64,000 bases of DNA from Marinoscillum sp. 108 (GCF_902506655.1 NZ_LR734808.1:1488001-1552000), one strand, 5' to 3'. Shown: positions 52,506 through 61,926, counted from the first letter of the stretch. The notes: generated from the sequence alone by a model not told the origin. Program-made: numbers and translations.

Positions 52506-53978
52506 ATGAACAATATCAAAAGTGTCAGCCATCATCACCTTTCCATGTTGGAATCTTTTCCCTGTGCCACGGTCGTCATAGATGATAAAGGTGAAATTCA
52601 CTACGCCAACCATCAGGTGAGGGAACTCTTTGGCCATGATCCAAATGGCCTTGTAGGACAGACGCTTGAGACCCTTATTCCCCCTAAGTTTGGTAAGAGT
52701 CAAATAGACAATCTGGTAAGTGACATCCGTGACCAACCTCTCAGCCAATTGAAAAACACAGTTCTTCATGGCAATCACATTGATGGCCAAGAATTTCCGG
52801 TGAAAGTAAAATTAACCACCCTACCAATTGAATTTGGGGGATTGGTGGCTGCGGTCATAAGTGATGAAAGTCGGAAAGTGAACATTGAGAATGAATTGAT
52901 CAGGAAGAACCACCTCCTGAATTTTGCGGAAGAGATCGTGGGAATGGGTCATTGGCAATGGGATCTTCGAACCAATGACGTCATATGGTCGGATAATCTA
53001 TACAAAGTCTTTGGCAGAAATGAGGAAGGAGGGCTCAAATATGATACTTACTTTAGCTACGTTCACCCTGATGACATAGAGTATGTCACTGAGCGGGTTC
53101 AAACCTCTATCGCAGACAAAAAATTTCATCATTTTTTTCACAAGATCTTACTCAGGGATGGCAGGGTGAAAACCATCCATTTGGTGGGTCAAATTTTCAC
53201 CAATGACAATGATGAAGTCATAGAAATGGTAGGAACATGCCAGGATGTGACCGAAAACCTGAAGAATGAAGAGCTATTGAGAAATGCTTCGATATTAGAA
53301 GCCAAAAGCACGGAAATGGAGCAATTTGCCTATATCGCTTCTCATGACCTCAGACACCCCTTATTGACGATCATCAATTACATCAAAGCATTTGACGAAG
53401 ATTTTGGTCATTCCCTGACCGATGAAGCTAAAGAATACCTTAACTCCATCAGCCAATCAGCCGACCGAATGGACAAACTCATCACGGGCCTGCTGGAATA
53501 CGCCAGGCTCAGCCAAAAGAAACAACGCGAAACGGTAGATTGCAACGAAGTAGTAAAAGATGTAATCAAGGACCTAAGTGCTACCATCGAAAAACAGGAT
53601 GCAAGAATCATCACTGATCCGCTACCTGTTATAGACGGCTACGAAATGGAAATGCACCAACTTTTTCAAAACATCATCCTCAACGCCATTAAGTTTCGAA
53701 AGAAGAAGATCACGCCGGTCATCCATATCAAATCTCAAAAAATGGAAACCGGAGAGGGCTATCTCTTTGAAATAAATGATAACGGGATTGGAATCCCTGA
53801 AAAAGATTTAGGTAAAATTTTTTCTATCTTTAGAAGACTTCATGAAAATGAGGAATTTGAAGGATACGGTCTGGGTCTAGCCAATTGCAAAAAAATTGTC
53901 GAACTTCACCATGGAAAAATATGGGCCCAATCAGAAGTTGGAATTGGAAGCTCATTCTATTTTACAATAAAAACCTAA
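52506..53978 (+). CDS. PAS-PAS sensor histidine kinase
   Basis: The 490-residue kinase lacks transmembrane segments, so it is cytoplasmic. Two PAS domains (residues about 10-125 and 140-260; TVVIDDKGEIHYANHQVREL and GHWQWDLRTNDVIWSDNLY) precede a HisKA domain with FAYIASHDLRHPLLTIINY (phospho-His at residue 280; Arg-His-Pro instead of the usual Arg-Glu/Asn-Pro) and a HATPase domain with NAIKFRKKK, FEINDNGIGIPEKD and GYGLGLANCKKIVELH. The sensed signal is unknown. Its stop overlaps the start of a response-regulator gene as TAATG, so the pair forms a two-component system. The unit lies between the tRNA terminator and a decayed copy of it. Confidence 0.92.
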   Translation: MNNIKSVSHHHLSMLESFPCATVVIDDKGEIHYANHQVRELFGHDPNGLVGQTLETLIPPKFGKSQIDNLVSDIRDQPLSQLKNTVLHGNHIDGQEFPVKVKLTTLPIEFGGLVAAVISDESRKVNIENELIRKNHLLNFAEEIVGMGHWQWDLRTNDVIWSDNLYKVFGRNEEGGLKYDTYFSYVHPDDIEYVTERVQTSIADKKFHHFFHKILLRDGRVKTIHLVGQIFTNDNDEVIEMVGTCQDVTENLKNEELLRNASILEAKSTEMEQFAYIASHDLRHPLLTIINYIKAFDEDFGHSLTDEAKEYLNSISQSADRMDKLITGLLEYARLSQKKQRETVDCNEVVKDVIKDLSATIEKQDARIITDPLPVIDGYEMEMHQLFQNIILNAIKFRKKKITPVIHIKSQKMETGEGYLFEINDNGIGIPEKDLGKIFSIFRRLHENEEFEGYGLGLANCKKIVELHHGKIWAQSEVGIGSSFYFTIKT

Positions 53979-54403
53979 TGAAAAAACTGAAGTGCGTCCT
54001 TCTCATTGACGATGATAAAGATTGCAATTTCCTTCAAAAAAGAACCATTCTCCGATCAACATGGGTGGAATATGTGGAAGTAGCCAGAAATGGAGAAATG
54101 GCATTGGAAATACTCAAAAAAGCAAAGTTCACTCCGGAGCTCATTTTTCTTGATATCAATATGCCCAAAATGAATGGTTGGGAGTTTTTGAACGAGCTCA
54201 AAAAAATAAAAGACACTTTTGAGAAAAAGATCGTGGTGATCATGCTCTCCTCCTCCTTAAATCCGGATGATCGTGTATTAGCCGAAACATATGACATAGT
54301 TGGGGGCTTTCAATCTAAGTACCTTGATGAAGCTAGTCTGAAGCAGATTTTGGTAGATCATTTCCCGACCAGATTCGATTTTCAACAAAAAGCTTCTCGA
54401 TAA
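53978..54403 (+). CDS. Stand-alone CheY-like response regulator
   Basis: I choose the ATG at 53978 (MKKLKCVLLIDDDKD), which overlaps the kinase stop. The 141-residue receiver domain has the acidic pair DDD near residues 11-13, phospho-acceptor LIFLDINMPKMNGWEF (Asp at residue 59), switch residues MLSSSLNPDD, and a KxxL-type lysine in FQSKYLDEASL. There is no DNA-binding domain. This receiver-only form beside a PAS kinase is frequent in Cytophagales, where the output partner is usually elsewhere. Confidence 0.9.
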   Translation: MKKLKCVLLIDDDKDCNFLQKRTILRSTWVEYVEVARNGEMALEILKKAKFTPELIFLDINMPKMNGWEFLNELKKIKDTFEKKIVVIMLSSSLNPDDRVLAETYDIVGGFQSKYLDEASLKQILVDHFPTRFDFQQKASR

Positions 54404-54457
54404 GTTAACATCAGAAGCTCCTTCCCAAAACAGTGAAGTGGATGAGTGTCTAACACC

Positions 54458-54478
54458 AAGCCTCAGGTTCATTTCTGA
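54458..54478. repeat. Degenerate copy of the tRNA terminator core
   Basis: AAGCCTCAGGTTCATTTCTGA matches 52292-52312 with one mismatch over 21 bases; from 54450 the match to the tRNA end and terminator is 25 of 29. The 3' arm that would pair is lost, so it is no longer a good terminator. Confidence 0.8.
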
Positions 54479-54499
54479 AGAGTTTTCTACCGACCCAGC

Positions 54500-54976
54500 T
54501 TACTTTTTCAGCCTGGCCCCATCGGAATGATAAACATCAGTCATACTAAATGCTAACCTGGAAGAACCAGATTCATTAAGCAAGTCCAGTTTTCCTTTGG
54601 CTTCTGCTAAAGAAGGGACATGCCCCTCATTGACATACCACATCACTGCTCTGTGTCCTTCAATTTCAAGAGACCATTTTTTTCGGCTTTTCAAAAAATA
54701 GCTGTGCACTGTCTGATAGGTGTACGCCTTCAGGTATTCGTAATCTTGCCACACAGACATATTCACAAATATCAATTCATCTTCATAGGGCGTTTCTATA
54801 TTAGCCGCACTTTCGCCCAGATCATCCTTTAGCCTCCACACGAAACCCGGGCTCTCCTCAGCCAGCTGATTCACTGGCGCCAGAAAATCACTGAATTCCT
54901 TTACAACCGGAGAAGCCAGATGATCCTTGAGTTTGATAATATTAAATTGGGCCAGGTGATATTGATTATTGCTCAT
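54500..54976 (-). CDS. DUF3291 family protein
   Basis: The 158-residue protein shows the DUF3291 pattern: YHLAQFNIIKLKDHLASPVV at the start, ESPGFVWRLKDDLG, FVNMSVWQDYEYLKAYTY and VMWYVNEGHVPSLAEAKGKL. It is a dimeric alpha+beta-barrel-like fold related to ABM monooxygenases, of unknown activity. It is cytoplasmic, a single-gene unit, convergent with the two-component pair. Family call is strong; no function can be stated. Confidence 0.88.
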   Translation of the reverse strand: MSNNQYHLAQFNIIKLKDHLASPVVKEFSDFLAPVNQLAEESPGFVWRLKDDLGESAANIETPYEDELIFVNMSVWQDYEYLKAYTYQTVHSYFLKSRKKWSLEIEGHRAVMWYVNEGHVPSLAEAKGKLDLLNESGSSRLAFSMTDVYHSDGARLKK

Positions 54977-55023
54977 GCTTAGTAGAGAAGATGTTTTTTA
55001 GAAGGATTGCAGCGTCAAAAGGG

Positions 55024-55047
55024 ACACTCGGGCCATTGCCCGGGTGT
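55024..55047 (-). terminator. Terminator of the esterase gene
   Basis: ACACTCGGGC at 55024-55033 pairs with GCCCGGGTGT at 55038-55047 (one G-T wobble), 4-base loop, followed on the minus strand by CCCTTTTG. It lies 26 bases after the esterase stop. A 15-base palindrome ACGTTAA-G-TTAACGT (55055-55069) sits between. Confidence 0.75.
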
Positions 55048-55073
55048 ATTTGGCACGTTAAGTTAACGTACTT

Positions 55074-56561
55074 TCAGTCGAAACCTAAGGCATTCAGGTA
55101 TTCACTCTGGATGGCCGCAACCTTGCCTCCATATCTTCCAAACCAGATAAAATGACCCGCACCCTCTATGGTGCGGAACGTCACTTCATTGTTCAGCCTC
55201 TCGGATGCTGTCACGAAGTATTCAGCTGTTGAGTAAAGACAATTTCCGTCATTCTCGCCATGAATAATCAGCATGGGTGGCAAACCGTCTTTGATCAGGT
55301 GATTCGGAGAAATCTCCTTCACCAGCTCTTTGTCATTCAAGGTCTTTACGATCCATTTTGAATTGTCCACAGTCAAATCAAAAACCCCGGAAACAACCAT
55401 TAATGCATTGGGTTTCGCGCTGAAATTAAGGTCATCAGACTCTTCATTCCAGCTTTCTGCCAGGACGGTCGCTAGAGCCAAATGCCCTCCGGCTGAATTT
55501 CCCGTTGCCACAATTTCGTCCGGATTGATTTTGTATTTCACAGCATTTTCCCGGAGCCAACGCACCGCAGACTTAGCATCTTTCACGGCCTCAAAAGGCA
55601 ATGTACCATGTCGTCCTTTTATCCTATACTCGATGGCTGCAGCCACCCAACCCCGTTTGGCGAATTCCTCACCTTCTCCAAAAAACCAGTCTGGCTTTCC
55701 CTCTGACCAGCTACCACCATGAAAGTAGAGGATGGTTGGCCGCTGACCGGTGAATTTCTGTGAATCCGGAAGAAACAAGTGCATTTCCAACTCATACCCA
55801 TCCACTTTCTTATAAATCTCGATGAGATGCGCTGCCCTTGCGTGCTCATATTTCTCGTAAGCCGCCTTCACTTTCCTTATGGCTTCTTCCTGGCTACAAG
55901 TGGCTACAAACTCATCATAGATGGGGCTGATGTTTTTGACTCCATAGTTATCCATGTGATTCATTAGATATTCCGCTCGCCAATAATCTCTGACCGCTGA
56001 ATCAGAGAAGCGCCTGTTAATACAAGCCCAAACAGCTTCCAACTGCTGATTATCGCTTTGGTCGTAGGCTCCAGTGGCTATCGCTTCGTTGGCATCTATG
56101 GTGAGTACCGCCTGCACATACGCTCGAAAATCTCTGTTGGAGAGTAAATCCGGATTATTTAAGTCGGCAGCATGCCCGGTTATCCTTGATTGCTTCTCGG
56201 CGGGAAGAGAAACCTGCTCCCCTGTATAGTCCTGATGATGATAAGGATACTCCAATAAGAACTTATCGAAAAAATACTGAATCCCTACGTTTTCATCTCG
56301 AATGACCGCAGCATCCAACTGATTGCTGTATTTATTCAAGTGGGCATAAAAGATGCCCTCCAGCGAATCAATGGTGGCACTAAAACGAATCGGGTCGACA
56401 GCATTGAATGAAGCGAAATCGGAATAGATATCCTTGATTATTTGCCGGGCAAACACTTGCTGCTCTGCGAAATACTGATCCTTGATGGCTTCCGCGCTGG
56501 TCTGCGCAAAGGAAAATTGGTGGATCAGAAACAGGGTGAGTAGGGCTAATGATTTTTGCAT
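55074..56561 (-). CDS. Exported alpha/beta-hydrolase (acetylesterase-like)
   Basis: I choose the ATG at 56561 (MQKSLALLTLFLIHQFSFAQ), a signal peptide; the frame extends to 56738 but that part would precede the signal. The 495-residue protein has an N-terminal helical region (about 25-245) of unknown role, then a BD-FAE/acetyl-xylan-esterase-like hydrolase: ILYFHGGSW (oxyanion hole), VATGNSAGGHLALA (nucleophile Ser), LIIHGENDGN (Asp) and IEGAGHFIWFG (His). All catalytic residues are present. It should act in the periplasm or at the surface. Substrate unknown. Confidence 0.85.
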   Translation of the reverse strand: MQKSLALLTLFLIHQFSFAQTSAEAIKDQYFAEQQVFARQIIKDIYSDFASFNAVDPIRFSATIDSLEGIFYAHLNKYSNQLDAAVIRDENVGIQYFFDKFLLEYPYHHQDYTGEQVSLPAEKQSRITGHAADLNNPDLLSNRDFRAYVQAVLTIDANEAIATGAYDQSDNQQLEAVWACINRRFSDSAVRDYWRAEYLMNHMDNYGVKNISPIYDEFVATCSQEEAIRKVKAAYEKYEHARAAHLIEIYKKVDGYELEMHLFLPDSQKFTGQRPTILYFHGGSWSEGKPDWFFGEGEEFAKRGWVAAAIEYRIKGRHGTLPFEAVKDAKSAVRWLRENAVKYKINPDEIVATGNSAGGHLALATVLAESWNEESDDLNFSAKPNALMVVSGVFDLTVDNSKWIVKTLNDKELVKEISPNHLIKDGLPPMLIIHGENDGNCLYSTAEYFVTASERLNNEVTFRTIEGAGHFIWFGRYGGKVAAIQSEYLNALGFD

Positions 56562-56628
56562 GCGAAAAGATAATGATTTACGCCATACGGCATAGCCTTT
56601 CACCTTGACGTTTGCTTGCTCAGAGGCA

Positions 56629-57015
56629 TCACTCAGACTTGACTTTCTGCACCACATAAGACGTGATGGAGCGCACTTTAGAGCCCTTGGCACTGGTGAA
56701 TTCGTAGAAATCCGCAAATCCAAAAACATTCCCGTCACCCATCACTATCTCTCCATTGATGGCAGCTTCCTTGCCATGGGTGACAATGCTGTGAATGGTG
56801 AGCTCGGTCGCCTTATTGTGCGCCATTTCCATAAGTGCCGCTGCAAATGGCTCCTTGCCGATGATGGGCTCATCCCCCACCAAAGTCCAAATAACGTCGT
56901 CCTCCAGGTACTGCATGGCCTGTGAAATATCATAGGCCGCAAATAATACGGTGAGGTCTTTAATCAGCTCCTTCTTGGGCGCATTTTCACAACTGGTTCT
57001 GATATTCAATTTCAT
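56629..57015 (-). CDS. NTF2-like / SnoaL-like protein
   Basis: The 128-residue protein has the NTF2 core: LTVLFAAYDISQAMQYLEDD, VIWTLVGDEPIIGKEPFAAAL, FGFADFYEFTSAKGSKVRSI. No signal peptide. It lies 67 bases upstream of the esterase gene on the same strand and could share its transcript. The C-terminal SYVVQKV strand closes the barrel. Function unknown; a ligand-binding or stress role is typical. Confidence 0.8.
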   Translation of the reverse strand: MKLNIRTSCENAPKKELIKDLTVLFAAYDISQAMQYLEDDVIWTLVGDEPIIGKEPFAAALMEMAHNKATELTIHSIVTHGKEAAINGEIVMGDGNVFGFADFYEFTSAKGSKVRSITSYVVQKVKSE

Positions 57016-57247
57016 CTCTTCCGGATTTACTCAAATGAACTTAGTAAAATCAGAGGTTTTCCGCAACTCACCTCGGTGGTTGGTCCATTTATACTTGGTT
57101 TAGAACCTCAATACGCTAAACGGATTATTGCTTTAATCCACCTGGTGAAAATCATCCATCCATTGACGGGATTTGTCCATTTTATCCAAGTAACGCACTC
57201 CCCAATTTTGTCTTGTCGATAATGACCAGAACAAAAAAACCAAGAAA

Positions 57248-57793
57248 ATGGAAAATGTAACTGTTGTGGACTTTAATGTCCCTACCAAAAGTGAAGTATC
57301 TCCAACCAATCAGGAGATTTTTGACAAACTAAATGGCGCATTGGGTTTTGTCCCGAACCTCTACGCGACCATAGCCTATTCAGATCATGGTCTCAAAAGG
57401 TATTTGGACTATCAAAATGCCAAAACATCCTTATCAAACAAAGAAAAGGAAGCCGTAAACCTTGTGGTCAGCCAGGTAAATGGGTGTATCTATTGCCAAA
57501 GTGCTCACCTTGTACTAGGAAAGATGAATGGGTTTGATGACAATCAATTACTTGACATCCGAAAGGGACAAAATGAAAATCCAAAACTCAATGCTTTGGT
57601 GAAACTGGCCGCAGACATTACTCAAAACAGGGGTAATGCAAGTAATAGCAACATCGAGGACTTTTTCTCCCAAGGCTATACCAAAGAAAACCTTGTTGAT
57701 TTGATCCTTCAGATAAGTGACAAGACGGCAATGAATTACCTACACAACCTCACCAAGGTTCCTGTAGATTTTCCGGTAGCCGAAAGTATATAA
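57248..57793 (+). CDS. AhpD-like carboxymuconolactone-decarboxylase family protein
   Basis: The 181-residue protein has the AhpD core with VVSQVNGCIYCQSAHLVLGK; Cys80 and Cys83 form the redox pair and His87 lies in the expected place, so an alkylhydroperoxidase/peroxidase-like activity is likely. LGFVPNLYATIAYSDHGLK is the usual N-terminal arm. It is cytoplasmic. A strong terminator at 57808 follows; the divergent NTF2-like gene starts 232 bases upstream. Confidence 0.88.
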   Translation: MENVTVVDFNVPTKSEVSPTNQEIFDKLNGALGFVPNLYATIAYSDHGLKRYLDYQNAKTSLSNKEKEAVNLVVSQVNGCIYCQSAHLVLGKMNGFDDNQLLDIRKGQNENPKLNALVKLAADITQNRGNASNSNIEDFFSQGYTKENLVDLILQISDKTAMNYLHNLTKVPVDFPVAESI

Positions 57794-57807
57794 ATCAACA
57801 GCTCAAG

Positions 57808-57836
57808 GAGGGAATGTGGCAAGATTGCATTCCCTC
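57808..57836 (+). terminator. Terminator of the AhpD-like gene
   Basis: GAGGGAATG at 57808-57816 pairs with CATTCCCTC at 57828-57836 across an 11-base loop, followed by TTTT. It sits 15 bases after the stop. Confidence 0.85.
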
Positions 57837-57865
57837 TTTTGAATTTTACCTTAAATTATTCTGAA

Positions 57866-58285
57866 ATGAATCAAGAAAAAAGATACCCACTTCCACCCTT
57901 TACCATGGAAACTGCACTCGAAAAGGTGCAAAAAGCCGAAGATGCCTGGAATTCCAAAAACCCGATAAACGTTTCAAAAGCTTATACACAAAATTCCGAA
58001 TGGAGAAACAGAACCCAATTTATCAATGGTCGTGAAGAGATTGTCGAATTTTTAACAAAGAAATGGCAGCAAGAAAGAAGTTATAAACTAAAAAAGGAAC
58101 TTTGGGGATTCAGGGAAAACAGGATCGCAGTGCAATTTGAATATGAGTATCAGGATGAAACTAATCAGTGGTATAGAGCATATGGTAATGAGCTCTGGGA
58201 GTTTGATGAGAATGGACTCATGCAAAAACGTTTTGCTAGCATCAATGACTTAAAGATTGACGAAAGTGCCAGAAGGCTGACATAA
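57866..58285 (+). CDS. DUF1348 (SnoaL-like) protein
   Basis: I choose the ATG at 57866 ([18 protein letters not shown]); a TTG at 57839 would add nine residues overlapping the preceding terminator region. The 139-residue protein shows the DUF1348 signature: [60 protein letters not shown], and [19 protein letters not shown]. It belongs to the NTF2 superfamily, of unknown activity. It is followed after 10 bases by an AraC regulator, so the two are probably one transcript. Confidence 0.88.
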   Translation: MNQEKRYPLPPFTMETALEKVQKAEDAWNSKNPINVSKAYTQNSEWRNRTQFINGREEIVEFLTKKWQQERSYKLKKELWGFRENRIAVQFEYEYQDETNQWYRAYGNELWEFDENGLMQKRFASINDLKIDESARRLT

Positions 58286-58295
58286 TATTGATACC

Positions 58296-59180
58296 GTGGA
58301 AAAACAAAACAATTTAACCCTCATCAATCCTCAAACAGGAAATCTGGCTTTCAAGCTTTACACTTTCGAAAGGAACAATCCATTTGATCATATTCAGAGG
58401 CCGGGCTATTATTCATTGATTTGGGTGAAAAAAGGAAATGGGAAACTAAGAGCCAATTTTTCTGAGTATCCATTCAGCCAAAACTCCTTGCTCTCATTTT
58501 CACCATACGAACCTTTTATGCTCAAAGCCACTGAACCCATAAGCGGTTTGGTTATCAATTTTCATCCCGATTTTTTCTGCATCCATAAGCATCACAAGGA
58601 AGTTGCGTGCCACGGCGTATTATTCAATAACATTTACGACCCTCCGTTGATCAGTATTGATAAAGGAACAGAGGGAAATCTTGAAATGATCATCAGCCAA
58701 ATTCAAATAGAATTACAAAAACCAGCTTTGGCTCAGTACGAATTATTGGTTTCATATCTCAAAATATTCCTAATCACAGCATCCAGACTCAAAACAGAAC
58801 AGCAGGCCGACGCTCAAAAGGTGACTGCAGAAAATGAAGAGCCTTTTATCCTCCAAAACCTAAAAAATTATATTGAAACTCACTATAAAACAAAGCATAC
58901 CGCCAGTGACTATGCAGATATGCTCTCCATTACACCGAAAGCGTTAACCAAATTAACCAAGGTACATTACCACAAGACTTTAACTGATTTGATCTCCGAG
59001 CGCATTATAATTGAAGCCAAAAGAGAATTGTATTTAACCAATAAGAACATCAAAGAAATCGCCTACGAACTAGGCTATAACGATGAATACTACTTTAGCA
59101 GGTTCTTCAAAAAAAACACTGAAGTATCTCCTCAACTATACAGAGAAACAATCGGTTTTGATAAAGCTTCCTCCTTGTAG
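58296..59180 (+). CDS. AraC family transcriptional regulator
   Basis: The GTG at 58296 is the chosen start (MEKQNNLTLINPQTG). The 294-residue regulator has an N-terminal cupin-like sensor (about residues 20-150; YYSLIWVKKGNGKLRANFSE) and a C-terminal AraC double helix-turn-helix (SDYADMLSITPKALTKLTKV and IKEIAYELGYNDEYYFSRFF, FKKNTEVSPQLYRE). It probably controls its own transcript with the DUF1348 gene or the AhpD-like gene upstream; that is inference. Confidence 0.92.
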   Translation: MEKQNNLTLINPQTGNLAFKLYTFERNNPFDHIQRPGYYSLIWVKKGNGKLRANFSEYPFSQNSLLSFSPYEPFMLKATEPISGLVINFHPDFFCIHKHHKEVACHGVLFNNIYDPPLISIDKGTEGNLEMIISQIQIELQKPALAQYELLVSYLKIFLITASRLKTEQQADAQKVTAENEEPFILQNLKNYIETHYKTKHTASDYADMLSITPKALTKLTKVHYHKTLTDLISERIIIEAKRELYLTNKNIKEIAYELGYNDEYYFSRFFKKNTEVSPQLYRETIGFDKASSL

Positions 59181-59327
59181 TGGCAAACGAAGAAAGGAGT
59201 AAAGAAAGAAATCCCGCCACATACTCCTCAGCAAGTGAATTGAGCCCCTACACAGATGTGATAATCGCCTATGTGACAATCACTCTTATCCATGGTGACG
59301 AAGCAATCCTCTGTTCGTTCTGATTCG

Positions 59328-59359
59328 TTTGCAAAGGCCCGTGCGACAAGCTACTTTTA
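59328..59359 (+). promoter_or_regulatory. Promoter of the DUF2279 gene
   Basis: TTTG (59328-59331), 20 bases, TACTTTTA (59352-59359): a near match to -33/-7 (last base differs), followed by the palindrome AACGTACGTT (59359-59368). It is 34 bases upstream of the start. Confidence 0.5.
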
Positions 59360-59392
59360 ACGTACGTTGACAACAAAACTCCCATATAAAGA

Positions 59393-60289
59393 ATGACTTC
59401 AAAAGTCAGTAAAGTCATCCTGCTATTGTTAATTCCTTTCGGTCTACTCGCTCAGGAACAAAATCTAAATAAGAAGAGGTTCAATACACTGCTGATCGGT
59501 GGGGGTACACTATATACCGTCAGCATGATCGGTCTGGGTTCAGTTTGGTATCAGGATTTCGGAAGGTTCCATTTTTTCAACGACAACAACAGTTGGGGCT
59601 ATATGGATAAGCTCGGACATACAACCACCGCCTATCAAATAGGACGACTAAGTGCAAAAAGCCTGGCATGGTCGGGATTAGACCATCAGCAGGCTACCTG
59701 GTATGGCGGAATGACCGGATTGTTCTTTCTGACAAGCGTAGAAGTTTTTGATGGACTATCTGAGGATTGGGGGTTCTCTATCGGGGACTTTACAGCCAAT
59801 ACCCTGGGTTCCGCGGCGTTTATCAGTCAGGAGCTCATCTGGAGTGAACAAAAAGTCATGCTGAAATGGTCATACTCCGGCTCACCATATGCGCAGTACC
59901 GACCCGAGCTGCTCGGCTCCAGTAGCAGCCAGAGGTGGTTAAAAGATTACAATGGTCAGACTTATTGGCTCTCCACCAACCTCAGAAGCACTATTTTTCA
60001 AAACGCTTCGCGCTTACCTAAATGGCTCAATCTGGCCGTCGGTTATGGCATTGATGGATACACAGGCGGCAACAGTAACCCATCGGAAAACGAGGCAGGT
60101 CAGACACTCCCCGAATTCACTCGTTCTGGTCAATATTATCTCTCACTCGACGTGGACCTGACTAAAATAGAGACTCGGTCCAATCTGATAAGAGGCCTCC
60201 TCGGGGCTTTAAACTTCATAAAGATTCCCTTACCGGGAATAGAATATAACCCGGAAAATGGATGGAAATATCATTGGCTGGCTTTTTGA
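59393..60289 (+). CDS. DUF2279 (YfiM-like) exported protein
   Basis: The 298-residue protein has a signal peptide (ending GLLAQ), an early hydrophobic segment (about 32-52) and the DUF2279 signature WGYMDKLGHTTTAYQIGRLS followed by LTSVEVFDGLSEDWGFSIGDF. It lies in the envelope; the C-terminal part is Tyr/Trp-rich with amphipathic strands (YLSLDVDLTKIETR), which could be membrane-embedded. The activity is unknown. It is a single-gene unit with its own promoter. Confidence 0.82.
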   Translation: MTSKVSKVILLLLIPFGLLAQEQNLNKKRFNTLLIGGGTLYTVSMIGLGSVWYQDFGRFHFFNDNNSWGYMDKLGHTTTAYQIGRLSAKSLAWSGLDHQQATWYGGMTGLFFLTSVEVFDGLSEDWGFSIGDFTANTLGSAAFISQELIWSEQKVMLKWSYSGSPYAQYRPELLGSSSSQRWLKDYNGQTYWLSTNLRSTIFQNASRLPKWLNLAVGYGIDGYTGGNSNPSENEAGQTLPEFTRSGQYYLSLDVDLTKIETRSNLIRGLLGALNFIKIPLPGIEYNPENGWKYHWLAF

Positions 60290-60378
60290 ATAACTTTGGT
60301 AACATGCAGGATTATCGATCCTATGAATGGGGTTCTTTTGGGGTTCAAATCTTCCTGTGAAAATGTAAATTGAATAAA

Positions 60379-61488
60379 ATGATGATGTACAAATTTCTGC
60401 TTTCTTTAGGCATAATGATACTGACTTCCTTTCAGTTATTGGCCCAAAAGGAACCTGTGAAAGTCGGTGTGGTAGGGCTCACTCATACCCATGTACATTG
60501 GATTCTCGGACGTGAAGACCGGGGCGACATCCAGGTGGTTGGTATTGTGGAGCCCAATCGGGACCTGGCCAAACGATACTCAGAGCAGCACGGATTTCCC
60601 ATGAGTATGGTCTTTGATAGCATGGATGAAATGATTGATCGCATCCATCCGGAAGCTGTCACGGCCTTTGGCACCATATACGAGCACCTGGAAGTTGTGG
60701 AGAAGTGTGCGCCTTTGGGCATTCATGTCATGGTAGAAAAACCATTGGCGGTAAGCCTGGAGCATGCGAAAAAGATGGAAGCCCTTGCCCAAGCACATCA
60801 CATACACCTGCTCACCAACTATGAGACCACCTGGTACCCATCCAACCATAAAGCCTATGAGTTGCTGAAATCCGGTGCAGTGGGAGATTTGCGAAAGGTG
60901 ATCATACGCGACGGACATAAAGGACCCAAGAAAATAGGAGTAAATGATGAGTTCTTAGATTGGCTTACAGACCCCGTTCAAAACGGCGGTGGAGCCATTA
61001 TGGATTTTGGTTGTTACGGTGCAAACCTGATGACCTGGCTGCAAGATGGACAAAAGCCCAATACTGTAACTGCCATAACCCAACAACTACAGCCCGAAAA
61101 CAACCCAAAAGTAGGTGACGAAGCGATCATCATTTTGACTTATGATGATTCCAATGCCATCATTGAGGCATCGTGGAACTGGCCCATTGGGAGAAAGGAC
61201 ATGGACATTTATGGGCTAAACGGAGCTATTTATGCCGACAATCGCAACCAACTTCGGGTAAGAATGGCCGAGGGCTACGATGGCTATCAGGAGGAATCCC
61301 ATCAACTGGAAGAGCGACCAGCACCCCTGAATGACCCTTTTGCCCTATTGGCTGCCGTCATCCACAATGAGGTCGTGTTGAGCGCCAACGAGCCCACCTC
61401 ACTCCAGAATAACATGATTGTGATGGAAATACTTGAAGCTGCTCGTAAAAGTGCTGAAACAGGAAAAACAATTACCCTGGACAAATAG
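60379..61488 (+). CDS. Exported Gfo/Idh/MocA family oxidoreductase
   Basis: I choose the ATG at 60379 (MMMYKFLLSLGIMILTSF), a signal peptide ending LLAQ; a TTG at 60370 is not needed. The 369-residue protein has an N-terminal NAD-binding Rossmann fold (VGVVGLTHTHVHWILGR), the family motif VEKPLAVSLEHAKKMEA and the C-terminal domain landmark NGGGAIMDFGCYGANLMTWL. Exported members of this family are frequent in Bacteroidota and act on sugars or sugar derivatives in the periplasm. The exact substrate is not inferable. Confidence 0.9.
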   Translation: MMMYKFLLSLGIMILTSFQLLAQKEPVKVGVVGLTHTHVHWILGREDRGDIQVVGIVEPNRDLAKRYSEQHGFPMSMVFDSMDEMIDRIHPEAVTAFGTIYEHLEVVEKCAPLGIHVMVEKPLAVSLEHAKKMEALAQAHHIHLLTNYETTWYPSNHKAYELLKSGAVGDLRKVIIRDGHKGPKKIGVNDEFLDWLTDPVQNGGGAIMDFGCYGANLMTWLQDGQKPNTVTAITQQLQPENNPKVGDEAIIILTYDDSNAIIEASWNWPIGRKDMDIYGLNGAIYADNRNQLRVRMAEGYDGYQEESHQLEERPAPLNDPFALLAAVIHNEVVLSANEPTSLQNNMIVMEILEAARKSAETGKTITLDK

Positions 61489-61551
61489 CCTTTCACTTCT
61501 TTGTGGCTAACAATCACCTTTTCGGACTAGTACTCCCAGGAAGCTAATAAC

Positions 61552-61926
61552 CTACTTCCCTTTCACCTTACTGCGGCGTAAATACTCGAGCGCTCCTATG
61601 GCTATCAGCAGTCCGAGAAATTCCCGGGTACCTTCTATCCATGATTTAGTCACTTTCATGGCTCCGAAAAGTTCGGACTTATCAGGATTGCCCAGAAACT
61701 CCACAAAAACCGGCACATACATCAGTGAATAAAGCCCAAAAATGACCATAAAAGTAGTGACCAGTGGCTTGAAATTGAGCTGACGAAGGTAGACCTTCAG
61801 AACTGCTACCAGCGTCACCACACCATAGATCAGCATCCAGAGTAATGGATCAGGATCGTTGTATTGCAGTGCCGCGAAAGCGATAAAAATGACGGCTATC
61901 AGGTAGTGGATGTTCTTTGTGCTCAT
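61552..61926 (-). CDS. TMEM220-like small membrane protein
   Basis: The 124-residue protein has about four hydrophobic segments and the family motif FAALQYNDPDPLLWMLIYG, matching the transmembrane family 220. The function is unknown. It is a single gene, convergent with the oxidoreductase (63-base gap) and divergent from the dehydrogenase subunit gene. Confidence 0.85.
   Translation of the reverse strand: MSTKNIHYLIAVIFIAFAALQYNDPDPLLWMLIYGVVTLVAVLKVYLRQLNFKPLVTTFMVIFGLYSLMYVPVFVEFLGNPDKSELFGAMKVTKSWIEGTREFLGLLIAIGALEYLRRSKVKGK

Noticed and set aside
55055-55069. ACGTTAA-G-TTAACGT palindrome
   Set aside because: It is a short AT-rich palindrome between a terminator and a stop codon, without a promoter or repeated partner, so no role can be supported.
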